Shown here piece by piece: positions 35,768 through 45,495 of a stretch of 64,000 nt of DNA; the first letter of the stretch is position 1, and every line of letters begins with the position of its first letter. The translations under genes were made by a program, and so were the position numbers. The stretch lies in assembly GCF_011764505.1 (NCBI RefSeq), contig NZ_AP022839.1, positions 2,897,001-2,961,000 on the forward strand. Direction: 5' to 3'. The stretch is from Legionella antarctica (lineage in GTDB: Bacteria > Pseudomonadota > Gammaproteobacteria > Legionellales > Legionellaceae). The notes beneath the pieces were generated by a model. The model was not told the DNA's origin, did no database searches, and saw only the letters and a list, made by a program, of their open reading frames with translations.

Positions 35768-38700
35768 TCACAGCTTTTCACAACAACTAAAAGCTTGACT
35801 TGTTGCTTCAAACTCATTCTCTTCTAATACAGAAGCCTCCATGGTTAGCTGTGTACCACTCAGACGAGCAAAAGACTGACTTGCCTTAAAATTTCTCAGC
35901 TCAATCTCAAAATCATAGAGCTGATCGAGATTTTCAAATCGCTTTATAAAAACACCATTTTTACTGTGTTCTTCATCTATTTTTTCTGCTAAATATTCGA
36001 TTTGATCAGCCAAGGGTTTAGTACCATTAACAGCTTCGATTTCAAGAGCAGCCAAATGAGAGGCTAACTCTTGAATTTTTTTATCTATTTGCGGCTGCAG
36101 AATAGTACTTAACTGAGTATCAGGTATTCCCTTTAATCCAGCAAATTGATAACGCCAATCCTCACTTGTCTCTTGTGGAAATAACGGTCTGACCAATAAT
36201 GACACAAATCTGGAGAAAAAGGATGGAGCGGGTTCTGAGTTTATTCCCCTTATTTTATTATATAATTCAATAAAATCTGATTTTAACTGCTGGTCTTTTA
36301 AGTGATTTATTTGCTCCAGAGTAAAATCAGTCGAATCAAAATCCTTTAATAAATTTCTATCAAAAAAGAGATTTTGTTCTTTTTCAGAAAAACCGTTTAA
36401 ATCATCAGGTACTTTACCCGCAACATAATCTTTTAAAAGGAGTACTTCCTGAATTAGAGCATGATAACTTTCAGGAAATAACGATTGATCCACTTGTTTG
36501 TATTCTCTGGAGTGAAGCAAAGGTAATTGCTTTTGTTGTAATTCTTGCAATATACGGATTCGGGCATTATTTTGCTCTTGCAGGCTTTCTAAGCCTGTAC
36601 GCTCTTGATTAAGAACTGGAACTCTTGAATTGTAACGCATAAAACTATCAAATAAAGGAATAGAGCCAGAACCCTCTATGATTAGATCATAATATTCATG
36701 AAATCCGGTATGAACAGGTGTTATCCTGACACTACCAACCACATACCCCTCTATTCCTTGAAAATGTTCCTGTAATTTCGCCGCTTTATAATCAAAATGA
36801 TTGGTTTTCTTGATTAATTCCTGATGTTTTTGAGAAAATTTATTCCAAATAGTACGAAGCTCACCTCTCAACTCTATAACAGGTTTATAGACTTGCGAAT
36901 TAGATTGATTTAATTCTTTACTGGTCCTGGAAAGAAAATAATATAAATCGTCAATAACATAGACTGTGTTGTTATCACGTTGAATAGAATGAATTTGATC
37001 TTTAATAGTATTCCATTGCAGATTATTTTCTAGCCATGGATTGTGTTGCTCCTCTATTTGGTTCAAAGCAGACTTAAATTGTTTTTTCATCAAATCAGAG
37101 TGCGCATCTTCTTGGCATTTATGAATAAAAGAACCATCCAATTGGTCTTGCCCACTTCCAATAACTGTTAACGTTTCTAACGTTTCTAACGTTTGATTAA
37201 TCAAAGTACTGGTGTTTTGATGACCAAAAGAAAATATCCAAAGTCCTTCAAGTTGTGCTTGATGCTGAATCAAAAGTTTATAAAGATTTTTAAGTGCCAA
37301 TTGCCGAGAAGGAGTATCCGTTGCCTTTTTTACCTCGTCAACAGCAATTAATATCTCTTGCGCTGCAGTTTTTACAGCAGTTCGTTCAAGCCAATAAAAG
37401 AAACCTCTATTCTCTTTGAGGGACCAAGATAAACTAAGCTCAAGATTTTCAGCGATTTCGAAGGCAACATTGCCTATGTATGTTCCTTTAAGCTCTTGCA
37501 ACTCTTTAGTTTCAGGAATACCTGAATACTTGTAAATTCGTATCAATTCGCAAAGGATGGGTTGCATCCGATATTTTTCCGGAAGATCTCTCGCGTGATA
37601 ATCTTTTAAAACTTGTTCAAGAGCTAAAAAATTTCCTGCTGTGCTCAGTCTTTTAATGAACAAATATTTTACATTGGCACTTAAAGAAGAGCGTTCGATT
37701 TCTCGAATAGTATCTTTAACCAGCAATTTAAGCTGACTCTTGGCAAAACCTGATCTGTATTCATTCTTTGAAACATCAGAGTAAACGAGCATGGCTCCGT
37801 TCACATCTAATCCAGAATCCACCACCCTGCTTGTTTTTTTCTGTTCAAGGGCTGTAGTTTTTTTATGATGACGAAGGGCTAGATTTTGGAGTCGCAATTG
37901 ATCACTTAACATCACGCCTTCTAAATAGTTACGACGCAGTGCATTCACCGATTCTTCCTGAATTTTACTTTCGGTTTTTTCCTTAAGCACATTACGATGA
38001 GTTTTCCAAATTAACTCAATACCTTTTTCATAATCCTGTAATGCATTATCTAGTGCCGCTGTTTGTAATTTTTTATTACTATCGCGTCTTACGTAGGGAT
38101 TGGAATAAACATGTCCAGGATCAGAGTCCGTTAAACATTTACTCCATTGATCAACAAGAGAAACTATCAAATCTTCTCTTTGCACAAATAACTCATGATC
38201 TAATTTTTTCCAAACATTTTGGGGGTAAAGCAGATGTAAAAATGCTTGCCATTCATCAAATTGCTTCAATACCGTCAGTTGCATGGTGGCAACTGTTTGA
38301 GTGTAGTAACGTTCAACCGCCAATTCCTGATTCTTTTTTCGCTGAATCCTGCCCACTTCATCCAGAATACTCTTTCGATTTGCTTCCGGCTGGAAAGGCC
38401 ATGAATTTGAAAAAATTGTTCCTTCTTCCTCATAGATAGCAACATATTGGCCGGGTTTACCATTAGGTGATAATTGATCGATAAACTTGCCTGTTTTACC
38501 GGGTGCCTCAAGAAACGTTTGAATACCTAAAAATCCATGTTCATGTTCTGTATTAAAAGTAATATCTTTAATTAATAAAGATGTAGCAATCGTAATAGTG
38601 TTTATTTGACCCGCACAATTTACTGCCCAATTTATTCTGGTTTCTTCTGATTCCTCACCTGTGAAAGCGCCCATCCTAATGTCATTGCCATCATTTTTAA

Positions 38701-41242
38701 ATTGGTTACTTAACTCATGGAATAAGTCTTTCACATGGTTTTCATCAGTCGCGAGCAAGACCACAGGTTGACCCGATCGAGCCTGGGTCACAATTCTCTT
38801 TATCTTTTCCAGATGCTCTGCTTTTTTAACAACGAGTGGCGTGTCAATTGAGTCACGTTCACTTTTTTTGTGATGCGAGGGCATTTGGAATGCAACCTCA
38901 GCATTTAATAGATTATTCTGATCATCTAAAGAGCGAGCTATGCGGGTAAAAATACCAACGATACGGCCATGTTCTTTATAATGGTCAAATAAATCTTTGG
39001 CGGGTACTGAATCTATAATTTCCGTTTCTGATTCAATCAAAAAAGTCTTGGAAGGATATTTTTTTTGTAAATGAGCATGTATAAAGTGCTGTGCATCTCT
39101 GCCGAATATGCAATCCGTTTGGGGAACTGATTGATATCCAGGTACCGCAATACCAGAGGTTTGAGTTAAATAAACATCAAAATCCTCACCTTCCACTAAT
39201 TGCTGGACTCTGCATGCCAGATTAATCCAGGAATTGAGTTTTAAATCTGATAAATCTATTAACTGTTCGCGTTGCAATTCAGTCGTTGCGTGTGTATTAA
39301 GAAATCGTTTTAAATTCTCTCTATCTTGCTCCTCATCCCACACATCACCTGATGAGGAATCTAAATTTTTAAACTCTTTTTGTTTAATAAATTCATCAAC
39401 TAAAGGATAAATCCATATATAGGGATTGGGTACAGTCTCATTCAAATCATCTTCATTTTTACTGTTCTCTACAAGATCAAATACTATTCTGTCATCTACA
39501 GTGGAAAAATCTATTGCATTGATAATTAAGTTACTTGATAATGGCTGCCCCAGTTTTTTGACTGTTAAAGCGTCACTTTCGCTAGTAGCACGTGAGCGAT
39601 AAATAACCAAATCAACAACAGTTGAATAATTAATGCCTCCAACCTGAAAAGTTCCTGCTGGATCATCAGCCTCTATTACTGCTGTGGGAATATCAAGCAC
39701 AGTAAAAAAATGATTTACTCCGTTATCCAGATAATTCTCTTTTACTAACCCTCTATTACCCATGCACACATCTACTGTACCGCCATCAGCTGCAACCCAC
39801 TGCATAGCTGCCAACAGAGGGGTGGTGGCATTTTTTCTTTCCTCGCTACCAATTTCTAATAACATGTTAGACTGTTGATTTTGCATGGACATTAAAATCG
39901 ATAAGATCTGCGTTGTATCAATGAATTGGCCTGTAGTACGGAAGTATTGCTCTCGCATCACTGCCAGTAAATTTAACTGTGCTTTCGTTTTTGCATGTTC
40001 AATCAAAACTGGATTTCTTACTCGAGCAATTAATAACTTTGATAATGTATTTAATTCTGACCTGCTGACATTGGTTAGATTAGTGTACTGTTTATTGTCA
40101 ACAGTTAAAGGATGGTCCTTACCTATCGCATTAATATAAATTACTTGCTGAGCAAGGCTATGCAGAGGCGCGTTGGTTAAACGGCCTTCGTCAACCAAAT
40201 TTTTCATTTTGGTTATTACTCGATGTACCTGAGCAGTATCAAATTGCTCCTCAAGAATTTTTTGGGATGATTTGATTAAGATCCCATGCGTGTCATATTG
40301 AGGCGCTCGTATTGCTTTAGGATCTTTATCAAAAAAATCAATATATTTTTTTAGTTCTTTTTTATTCTTACCCAGCTCAATAACCAATTGGTTTAAATCT
40401 GGATAAGGCAGATTATCAAATAAACTAGCAATCGAATTCAGCATAGTTCCATGAGCTACAAGACCCTTGTGTAAATCCAACAATAATCCTAAATCTTCTG
40501 ATTTTGAATTTTCTCCAAAAGAGATAAGAATTTTCATCCATAAGCTTAAAGTATGCTCATTAGTTAACTCTAACGTTCCAAGCAAATTATGAAATCGTAT
40601 CAATTCATACGTACCGTTCGCCCTGTAAGCTTTTAAGAGCAAAGTTAACCCATAAACTAAAGTAGGCACTTCTTTGCCTTTCGTTGCAATCACTGCATTA
40701 AGCTTATCAGTTAATGATCTCAGTAGTGCTGAATCAAGCTCAGGATCTGCCTGTTCAACGACCCTATGTACCAGATCTATTATTAAGCCGTCTTCTGGGG
40801 CAAACGTGGATAAACCAGTTGTCTTTGCTCTTCTTTCAGCAGTTTTTTCAAGAGGTCGTTTGAAGATCTGTAAACCCAAGGGACTTACTTTTTTTTCTTC
40901 AACCCAGTTTTTTTTCGCTTTTCTTATACTGACGGGCAGTTCTTCTGTAAAATCAGAACAACCATGTTGACCTGTATTTTTCAGATAGACTTTATTGAGC
41001 AATTGATTAAAAGCCGCTTGCTTTTTACTTAAAGGTTCAGGTATTAAATTAAGCTTGTAAATACAACGGCGTTCTGTTTGAAGAAAATCAATCAGATCGC
41101 TATTATTCTGTGAGTTGATCGCATCATAATTGATTTTCAAATGCACTGTTGCTGGCAACGGATCTTTTTCATAGTTAGTTTCTAAATAACTCGTAAAATC
41201 TTTAATACTAGTAAAGCTTAATTCATTTAGAATAATCTTCAT
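35768..41242 (-). CDS. Giant protein with degenerate SecA-like motor, putative Dot/Icm effector
   Basis: An 1824-residue soluble protein. Residues ~430-960 follow the order of SecA: a DVQL-like stretch (TTGQFIDTTQILSILMSMQN); a Walker-A position reading EIGSEERKNATTP instead of GEGKT (465-472); DGGTVDVCMGNRGLVKENYL in place of VHVVTxNDYLAxRD; FGRDAQHFIH and GRIVGIFTRIA (~710-770) like the pre-MTGTA region; SGQPVVLLATDENHVKDLFH; TITIATSLLIKDITFN for TVTIATNMAGRGTDI; and FIDQLSPNGKPGQYVAIYEE for the QLRGRSGRQGDPG segment. The catalytic lysine, DEAD acidic pair and final arginines are lost, so it is probably ATPase-dead. The rest is mostly helical. The C-terminus is Glu-rich (MEASVLEENEFEATSQ), like a Dot/Icm E-block. 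GGGAGAAG precedes the ATG. It stands alone. Confidence 0.72.
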   Translation of the reverse strand: MKIILNELSFTSIKDFTSYLETNYEKDPLPATVHLKINYDAINSQNNSDLIDFLQTERRCIYKLNLIPEPLSKKQAAFNQLLNKVYLKNTGQHGCSDFTEELPVSIRKAKKNWVEEKKVSPLGLQIFKRPLEKTAERRAKTTGLSTFAPEDGLIIDLVHRVVEQADPELDSALLRSLTDKLNAVIATKGKEVPTLVYGLTLLLKAYRANGTYELIRFHNLLGTLELTNEHTLSLWMKILISFGENSKSEDLGLLLDLHKGLVAHGTMLNSIASLFDNLPYPDLNQLVIELGKNKKELKKYIDFFDKDPKAIRAPQYDTHGILIKSSQKILEEQFDTAQVHRVITKMKNLVDEGRLTNAPLHSLAQQVIYINAIGKDHPLTVDNKQYTNLTNVSRSELNTLSKLLIARVRNPVLIEHAKTKAQLNLLAVMREQYFRTTGQFIDTTQILSILMSMQNQQSNMLLEIGSEERKNATTPLLAAMQWVAADGGTVDVCMGNRGLVKENYLDNGVNHFFTVLDIPTAVIEADDPAGTFQVGGINYSTVVDLVIYRSRATSESDALTVKKLGQPLSSNLIINAIDFSTVDDRIVFDLVENSKNEDDLNETVPNPYIWIYPLVDEFIKQKEFKNLDSSSGDVWDEEQDRENLKRFLNTHATTELQREQLIDLSDLKLNSWINLACRVQQLVEGEDFDVYLTQTSGIAVPGYQSVPQTDCIFGRDAQHFIHAHLQKKYPSKTFLIESETEIIDSVPAKDLFDHYKEHGRIVGIFTRIARSLDDQNNLLNAEVAFQMPSHHKKSERDSIDTPLVVKKAEHLEKIKRIVTQARSGQPVVLLATDENHVKDLFHELSNQFKNDGNDIRMGAFTGEESEETRINWAVNCAGQINTITIATSLLIKDITFNTEHEHGFLGIQTFLEAPGKTGKFIDQLSPNGKPGQYVAIYEEEGTIFSNSWPFQPEANRKSILDEVGRIQRKKNQELAVERYYTQTVATMQLTVLKQFDEWQAFLHLLYPQNVWKKLDHELFVQREDLIVSLVDQWSKCLTDSDPGHVYSNPYVRRDSNKKLQTAALDNALQDYEKGIELIWKTHRNVLKEKTESKIQEESVNALRRNYLEGVMLSDQLRLQNLALRHHKKTTALEQKKTSRVVDSGLDVNGAMLVYSDVSKNEYRSGFAKSQLKLLVKDTIREIERSSLSANVKYLFIKRLSTAGNFLALEQVLKDYHARDLPEKYRMQPILCELIRIYKYSGIPETKELQELKGTYIGNVAFEIAENLELSLSWSLKENRGFFYWLERTAVKTAAQEILIAVDEVKKATDTPSRQLALKNLYKLLIQHQAQLEGLWIFSFGHQNTSTLINQTLETLETLTVIGSGQDQLDGSFIHKCQEDAHSDLMKKQFKSALNQIEEQHNPWLENNLQWNTIKDQIHSIQRDNNTVYVIDDLYYFLSRTSKELNQSNSQVYKPVIELRGELRTIWNKFSQKHQELIKKTNHFDYKAAKLQEHFQGIEGYVVGSVRITPVHTGFHEYYDLIIEGSGSIPLFDSFMRYNSRVPVLNQERTGLESLQEQNNARIRILQELQQKQLPLLHSREYKQVDQSLFPESYHALIQEVLLLKDYVAGKVPDDLNGFSEKEQNLFFDRNLLKDFDSTDFTLEQINHLKDQQLKSDFIELYNKIRGINSEPAPSFFSRFVSLLVRPLFPQETSEDWRYQFAGLKGIPDTQLSTILQPQIDKKIQELASHLAALEIEAVNGTKPLADQIEYLAEKIDEEHSKNGVFIKRFENLDQLYDFEIELRNFKASQSFARLSGTQLTMEASVLEENEFEATSQAFSCCEKL

Positions 41243-41398
41243 GTAGACACTTCTCCCAATAATAAATGTCTTTATAGCTAGTTATTGCACAAAATCATAG
41301 CATACGAATGCTTAAGAAAATATGAAATAAAGATTCAAGATAAAAAGAGTTATTCGTTCATGAGAATAAAATAAGGGGCGTTGAGATGCCAAACATCA

Positions 41399-43201
41399 TT
41401 AAAGCAGAAGTACCGAGTTTAACAATTGTTGGGTATAGGCGTGCTGTGGTTGCTTAAGGATGTGTTCACAGGTCCCAAACTCAACGGCCAGACCGTCTTT
41501 CATTACCAATACCTCATCTGCAATGTATGATACAACGCTCATATTATGAGTAATAAACAAAAAAGAGAGGCCAGTTTCCTGTTGTAATTCTTTTAATAAA
41601 TTAAGAATTTGTGCTTGAACAGAGATATCCAGCGCACTGGTTGGTTCATCGCAAATTAAAATATCAGGTTCTGTAGCTAAGGCCCTGGCAATACAAATTC
41701 GCTGTCTTTGACCTCCCGAAAATTGATGAGGGTATCGATCTAAACTGGTACTGGGTAAATTAACCAGATTAATCAGCTTTTTCTGCCTTGTTCTGATAAT
41801 TGCTGGCTTCATTCCCTGGGCCTGCATGCCCTCAGCTATTATTTCTCCTACCGTCATGCGCGGATTCATAGAAGAAAAGGGATCTTGAAAAATAATTTGA
41901 ACTTTTTTTCTATATTGCCTTAAAGCCTTCCAGCCAAGAGATAAAACATCTTGATCCCTATAAATTATCTTTCCACCAGCTGCAGGTAATAAACGCAATA
42001 ATGCCCTGCTGGCACTGGTCTTTCCACAACCGGACTCGCCAACTAAAGCTAAAGTTTTTCCTTGCTTCAAACGAAAAGACAAATCATCAACGGCCTTAAA
42101 TATAACTTTGGGACTAAATATTCCTTTTTTTTGCTCAAAATGCACCGATAAGTTCATTACTGTAAATATGGTTTCGGCTTGTTCACGAGCAGTATCCCAA
42201 ACCAGTTTATTTTTCTCTAATAAAGGTAATTGTTTCAATTCAGGATATAAATGACAACGTAAACTACGATTATTTATTGGTTGTAATTGCGGTTCTTCAA
42301 CAGTGCATCGTTCAAATGCATAGATACATCGGGGATGAAATCGGCAACCTGATGGTAAAGCATCTAAAGTAGGTACACTACCGGAAATCACCGATAGTTT
42401 TTCTTCACGTTTAGCAAAAGAAGGTAACGATGCGAGCAATTGCTGAACATAAGGGTGGCCAACCTGAGAAAAAAATTCATCGACTAACGCCTGTTCCACA
42501 ACTTGTCCTGCATACATCACACATACTCTGTCTGCCATTTCCTTTACTACACTCAAATCATGAGTAATCAATAATAAACTCATCTGATGTATGCGTTGTA
42601 TTTTTTTCAATAAAGCCAGAATTTGCGCTTGAATTGTCACATCAAGAGCAGTAGTAGGTTCATCTGCAATTAGGATATCCGGCTTGCATGCTAAGGCCAT
42701 GGCAATAACCACGCGTTGCTTTTGTCCACCAGAAAGTTGATGCGGGTATTGATGAATTCTTATTTGCGGTTGAGGCATTTCTACTTCGTTCAGAAGATCT
42801 AAAAGTGCCTCTTTAAGTTTAGTTGCTGAACACGCATGGTGCCTTACCAGAATTTCAGAAATTTGTTCACCTATCGTCATCACGGGATTTAAAGCAGTCA
42901 TAGGCTCCTGGAAGATCATTGCCAGTTTACGCCCCCTTAACTGCCTCATCATATGCTCAGGCAAAGTTAAAATATCTTCTCCATTAACACTGATTTGGCT
43001 GTCAATGCCATAAACACCTGTTCGAGGCAGCAGACGCATCAAAGCCAAAGAAGTCAGCGACTTCCCACATCCCGACTCACCTAATAAAACCAAAGTTTCA
43101 CCTGGATTTAGGTTAAAACTAACCTTGTCTATTGCCGAGATCATTTTATTAGGACTTTGGAAGGCAACTGATAATTGATGTATTTCTGCTATATTTTGCA
43201 T
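41399..43201 (-). CDS. Fused double-ATPase peptide ABC transporter subunit (YejF/DppDF type)
   Basis: A 600-residue cytoplasmic protein with two complete ABC ATPase domains of the oligopeptide/nickel transporter family. Walker A is GESGCGKSLTS near residue 40 and GESGCGKTSAS near 390. The signatures are LSGGQKQRVVIAMAL and FSGGQRQRICIARAL, and Walker B is ILIADEPTTALD and ILICDEPTSALD. Each half ends with the family's C-terminal oligopeptide region; the first retains SGCRFHPRCIYAFERC, with its cysteine cluster. It should power uptake of peptides with permease and binding-protein partners, none of which is adjacent. It is divergent from parE. Confidence 0.9.
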   Translation of the reverse strand: MQNIAEIHQLSVAFQSPNKMISAIDKVSFNLNPGETLVLLGESGCGKSLTSLALMRLLPRTGVYGIDSQISVNGEDILTLPEHMMRQLRGRKLAMIFQEPMTALNPVMTIGEQISEILVRHHACSATKLKEALLDLLNEVEMPQPQIRIHQYPHQLSGGQKQRVVIAMALACKPDILIADEPTTALDVTIQAQILALLKKIQRIHQMSLLLITHDLSVVKEMADRVCVMYAGQVVEQALVDEFFSQVGHPYVQQLLASLPSFAKREEKLSVISGSVPTLDALPSGCRFHPRCIYAFERCTVEEPQLQPINNRSLRCHLYPELKQLPLLEKNKLVWDTAREQAETIFTVMNLSVHFEQKKGIFSPKVIFKAVDDLSFRLKQGKTLALVGESGCGKTSASRALLRLLPAAGGKIIYRDQDVLSLGWKALRQYRKKVQIIFQDPFSSMNPRMTVGEIIAEGMQAQGMKPAIIRTRQKKLINLVNLPSTSLDRYPHQFSGGQRQRICIARALATEPDILICDEPTSALDISVQAQILNLLKELQQETGLSFLFITHNMSVVSYIADEVLVMKDGLAVEFGTCEHILKQPQHAYTQQLLNSVLLL

Positions 43202-43381
43202 GTTTTAATCGTCTATTTACAATTCGTTCACTGTACCAAGAGAATGGTTTAACTGGCAACTAAACAGATAATGGTAAAAATAACAAAAAATATAAATTCA
43301 TTTTTTCAATTTTTATGTAACCTACTCAGTTCGTAAGTGAATTATGTTAAAATGGATCTAGTTTATCATTGAGTGAATACC

Positions 43382-45262
43382 ATGGCAGAAACTTACAATG
43401 CGGAAGCGATTGAAGTCTTAAATGGCCTTGAGCCTGTTCAACGACGTCCCGGTATGTATACCGACACTACCCGCCCAAATCATTTGGCACAAGAAGTCAT
43501 AGATAATAGTGTCGATGAAGTACTCGCCGGATTTGCAAGCCATATCCGAGTAACTCTTTTTGAAGACGGTTCAGTTGAAGTTGAAGATAATGGACGAGGT
43601 ATGCCCGTGGATTTACATCCTCAGTTAGGTTTGAGTGGTGTTGAGGTGATCATGACTCGTCTTCACGCCGGCGGCAAGTTTTCTGATAAAAACTACAGCT
43701 TTTCTGGTGGACTGCACGGGGTTGGGGTATCAGTGGTGAACGCTTTGTCTGAGCGCCTTGATGTGACAATTAAACGTAATGGTATTGTCTACCAAATGTC
43801 ATTTGCGAATGGTGATAAACTATGTGAGTTAAATGAAGCAGGCATCACTAAAAAACGAGAAACAGGGACAATTATTCGTTTTTGGCCTAATGCCAAATAT
43901 TTTGATACAACTAAAATATCTTTAAAGCATCTTACTCATGTATTAAGAGCAAAAGCGGTTCTATGCACTGGTTTGTCTATGACCTTTATCAATAAGACAA
44001 CGAATGAAGAAACTTATTGGTGTTATGAACACGGCTTAACGGATTACTTAAGCCAGACATTACCTGACAATTACCTACCAGAAGAACCTTTTTCGGGCGA
44101 ATTTAAAAATGATGAAGCCACCGTGGATTGGGCTTTGGTTTGGTCAGAAGCCGCGAACAGCAGCTTAAATGAAAGCTATGTCAACCTGATTCCAACAGTG
44201 CAAGGTGGAACCCATGTTAATGGATTACGCTCTGGCTTGTTTGATGCCATGGCTGAATTTTGTGAATTAAGGAATCTGTTACCCCGTGGCGTGAAACTAA
44301 CCGCTGATGATCTCTGGGAGCCCTGTCAGTATGTCTTATCAGTTAAAATGAAAGAACCTCAATTCGCCGGACAAACTAAAGAACGATTAAGCTCACGGCA
44401 AACAGCTGCCTTTGTAAGTAATGTAATCAAAGATGCTTTTTCTTTATGGTTAAATCAACATCGAAACCAAGGTGAGGCAATAGCTTCATTAGCAATAGAC
44501 CGCGCACAAAAACGTTTAAAACAGGCGAAGCAAGTTGCCCGAAAACGTGTCAGTCAAGGACCCGCTCTTCCCGGTAAACTGGCAGATTGTTTGCAAACAG
44601 ATTTAAGTCAGGCTGAATTATTTTTAGTTGAAGGGGATTCAGCAGGAGGCTCTGCAAAACAAGCACGTAATAAAGATTTTCAGGCTATCTTACCCTTACG
44701 GGGTAAAATTCTTAATTCCTGGGAAGTGGACTCCAACCAGGTCCTGGCCTCCCAGGAAATTCATGATATTTCGGTAGCCATAGGAGTTGATCCAGGCTCT
44801 GATGATCTTACAGGCCTGCGTTATGGTAAATTATGTATTCTCGCTGATGCGGACTCGGATGGCGCTCATATCGCCACCCTGATTTGCGCCTTATTTTTAC
44901 GACACTTTAAACCGTTGGTTAAAGCTGGACATGTTTTTGTCGCTATGCCCCCACTATTTAGAATTGATGCCGGAAAAATTGTCCATTATGCCCTGGATGA
45001 TGAAGAAAAAAATCGTGTTGTTGAGCATCTATCTAGAACAACAAAAGCAAAAGTAAACGTCCAACGTTTTAAAGGCTTAGGTGAAATGAATCCTATTCAA
45101 TTACGGGAAACTACTATGGATCCGGATACTCGACGCCTGATTCAACTCACTCTTGATGATGAAGAAGGCACCGAAGCGCTTATGGATATGTTGCTCAATA
45201 AAAAACGCGCTGGGGATAGAAAAATCTGGCTGGAAACCAAAGGTAACTTGGCAGAGGTCTAA
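43382..45262 (+). CDS. parE: DNA topoisomerase IV subunit B
   Basis: ParE is the ATPase subunit of topoisomerase IV, which separates linked daughter chromosomes. The ~626-residue protein has the GHKL ATP site (EVIDNSVDEVLAGFA, VEDNGRGMPVD, GGLHGVGVSVVNALS) and the TOPRIM domain (FLVEGDSAGGSAKQARN and ILADADSDGAHIATL). It ends at about the usual length for ParE (~630), shorter than GyrB, and lacks the ~170-residue insert of proteobacterial GyrB. I use ATG 43382 (MAETYNAEAIEVL), though a GTG at 43373 is also in frame. The 233 bp after it hold no gene that I can support. Confidence 0.93.
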   Translation: MAETYNAEAIEVLNGLEPVQRRPGMYTDTTRPNHLAQEVIDNSVDEVLAGFASHIRVTLFEDGSVEVEDNGRGMPVDLHPQLGLSGVEVIMTRLHAGGKFSDKNYSFSGGLHGVGVSVVNALSERLDVTIKRNGIVYQMSFANGDKLCELNEAGITKKRETGTIIRFWPNAKYFDTTKISLKHLTHVLRAKAVLCTGLSMTFINKTTNEETYWCYEHGLTDYLSQTLPDNYLPEEPFSGEFKNDEATVDWALVWSEAANSSLNESYVNLIPTVQGGTHVNGLRSGLFDAMAEFCELRNLLPRGVKLTADDLWEPCQYVLSVKMKEPQFAGQTKERLSSRQTAAFVSNVIKDAFSLWLNQHRNQGEAIASLAIDRAQKRLKQAKQVARKRVSQGPALPGKLADCLQTDLSQAELFLVEGDSAGGSAKQARNKDFQAILPLRGKILNSWEVDSNQVLASQEIHDISVAIGVDPGSDDLTGLRYGKLCILADADSDGAHIATLICALFLRHFKPLVKAGHVFVAMPPLFRIDAGKIVHYALDDEEKNRVVEHLSRTTKAKVNVQRFKGLGEMNPIQLRETTMDPDTRRLIQLTLDDEEGTEALMDMLLNKKRAGDRKIWLETKGNLAEV

Positions 45263-45495
45263 TTGCAAGGAGCCCGTTGGCTAAAGGCCTATCCTCTGAT
45301 TTGTTCGAATGGATTTTTTTGGATAACGATCTGGTTATAGGTGTCATTCCTAGTCTATTTTTCTGCTTTAGTGCCTGGGCGCGGTAAGCAGACAACAGGG
45401 GTATCAATCAATCCTAAAGGGTTATAAGTTTCTTTTTTACCCCGATACATCAGCTGGAAAATGACGAAACATAGATGACCCAGGCTATATATTTT

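Noticed and set aside
35768-35800. CaaX prenylation box at the C-terminus (last four residues CEKL) of the SecA-like protein
   Set aside because: The two middle residues are charged rather than aliphatic, so this is a poor prenylation motif.
41202-41242. N-terminal signal peptide on the SecA-like protein
   Set aside because: Residues 1-20 are polar and mixed, with no hydrophobic core.
35768-41242. Functional second SecA (SecA2) translocase
   Set aside because: Nucleotide-binding and hydrolysis residues are missing, and there is a large unrelated N-terminus and C-terminus.
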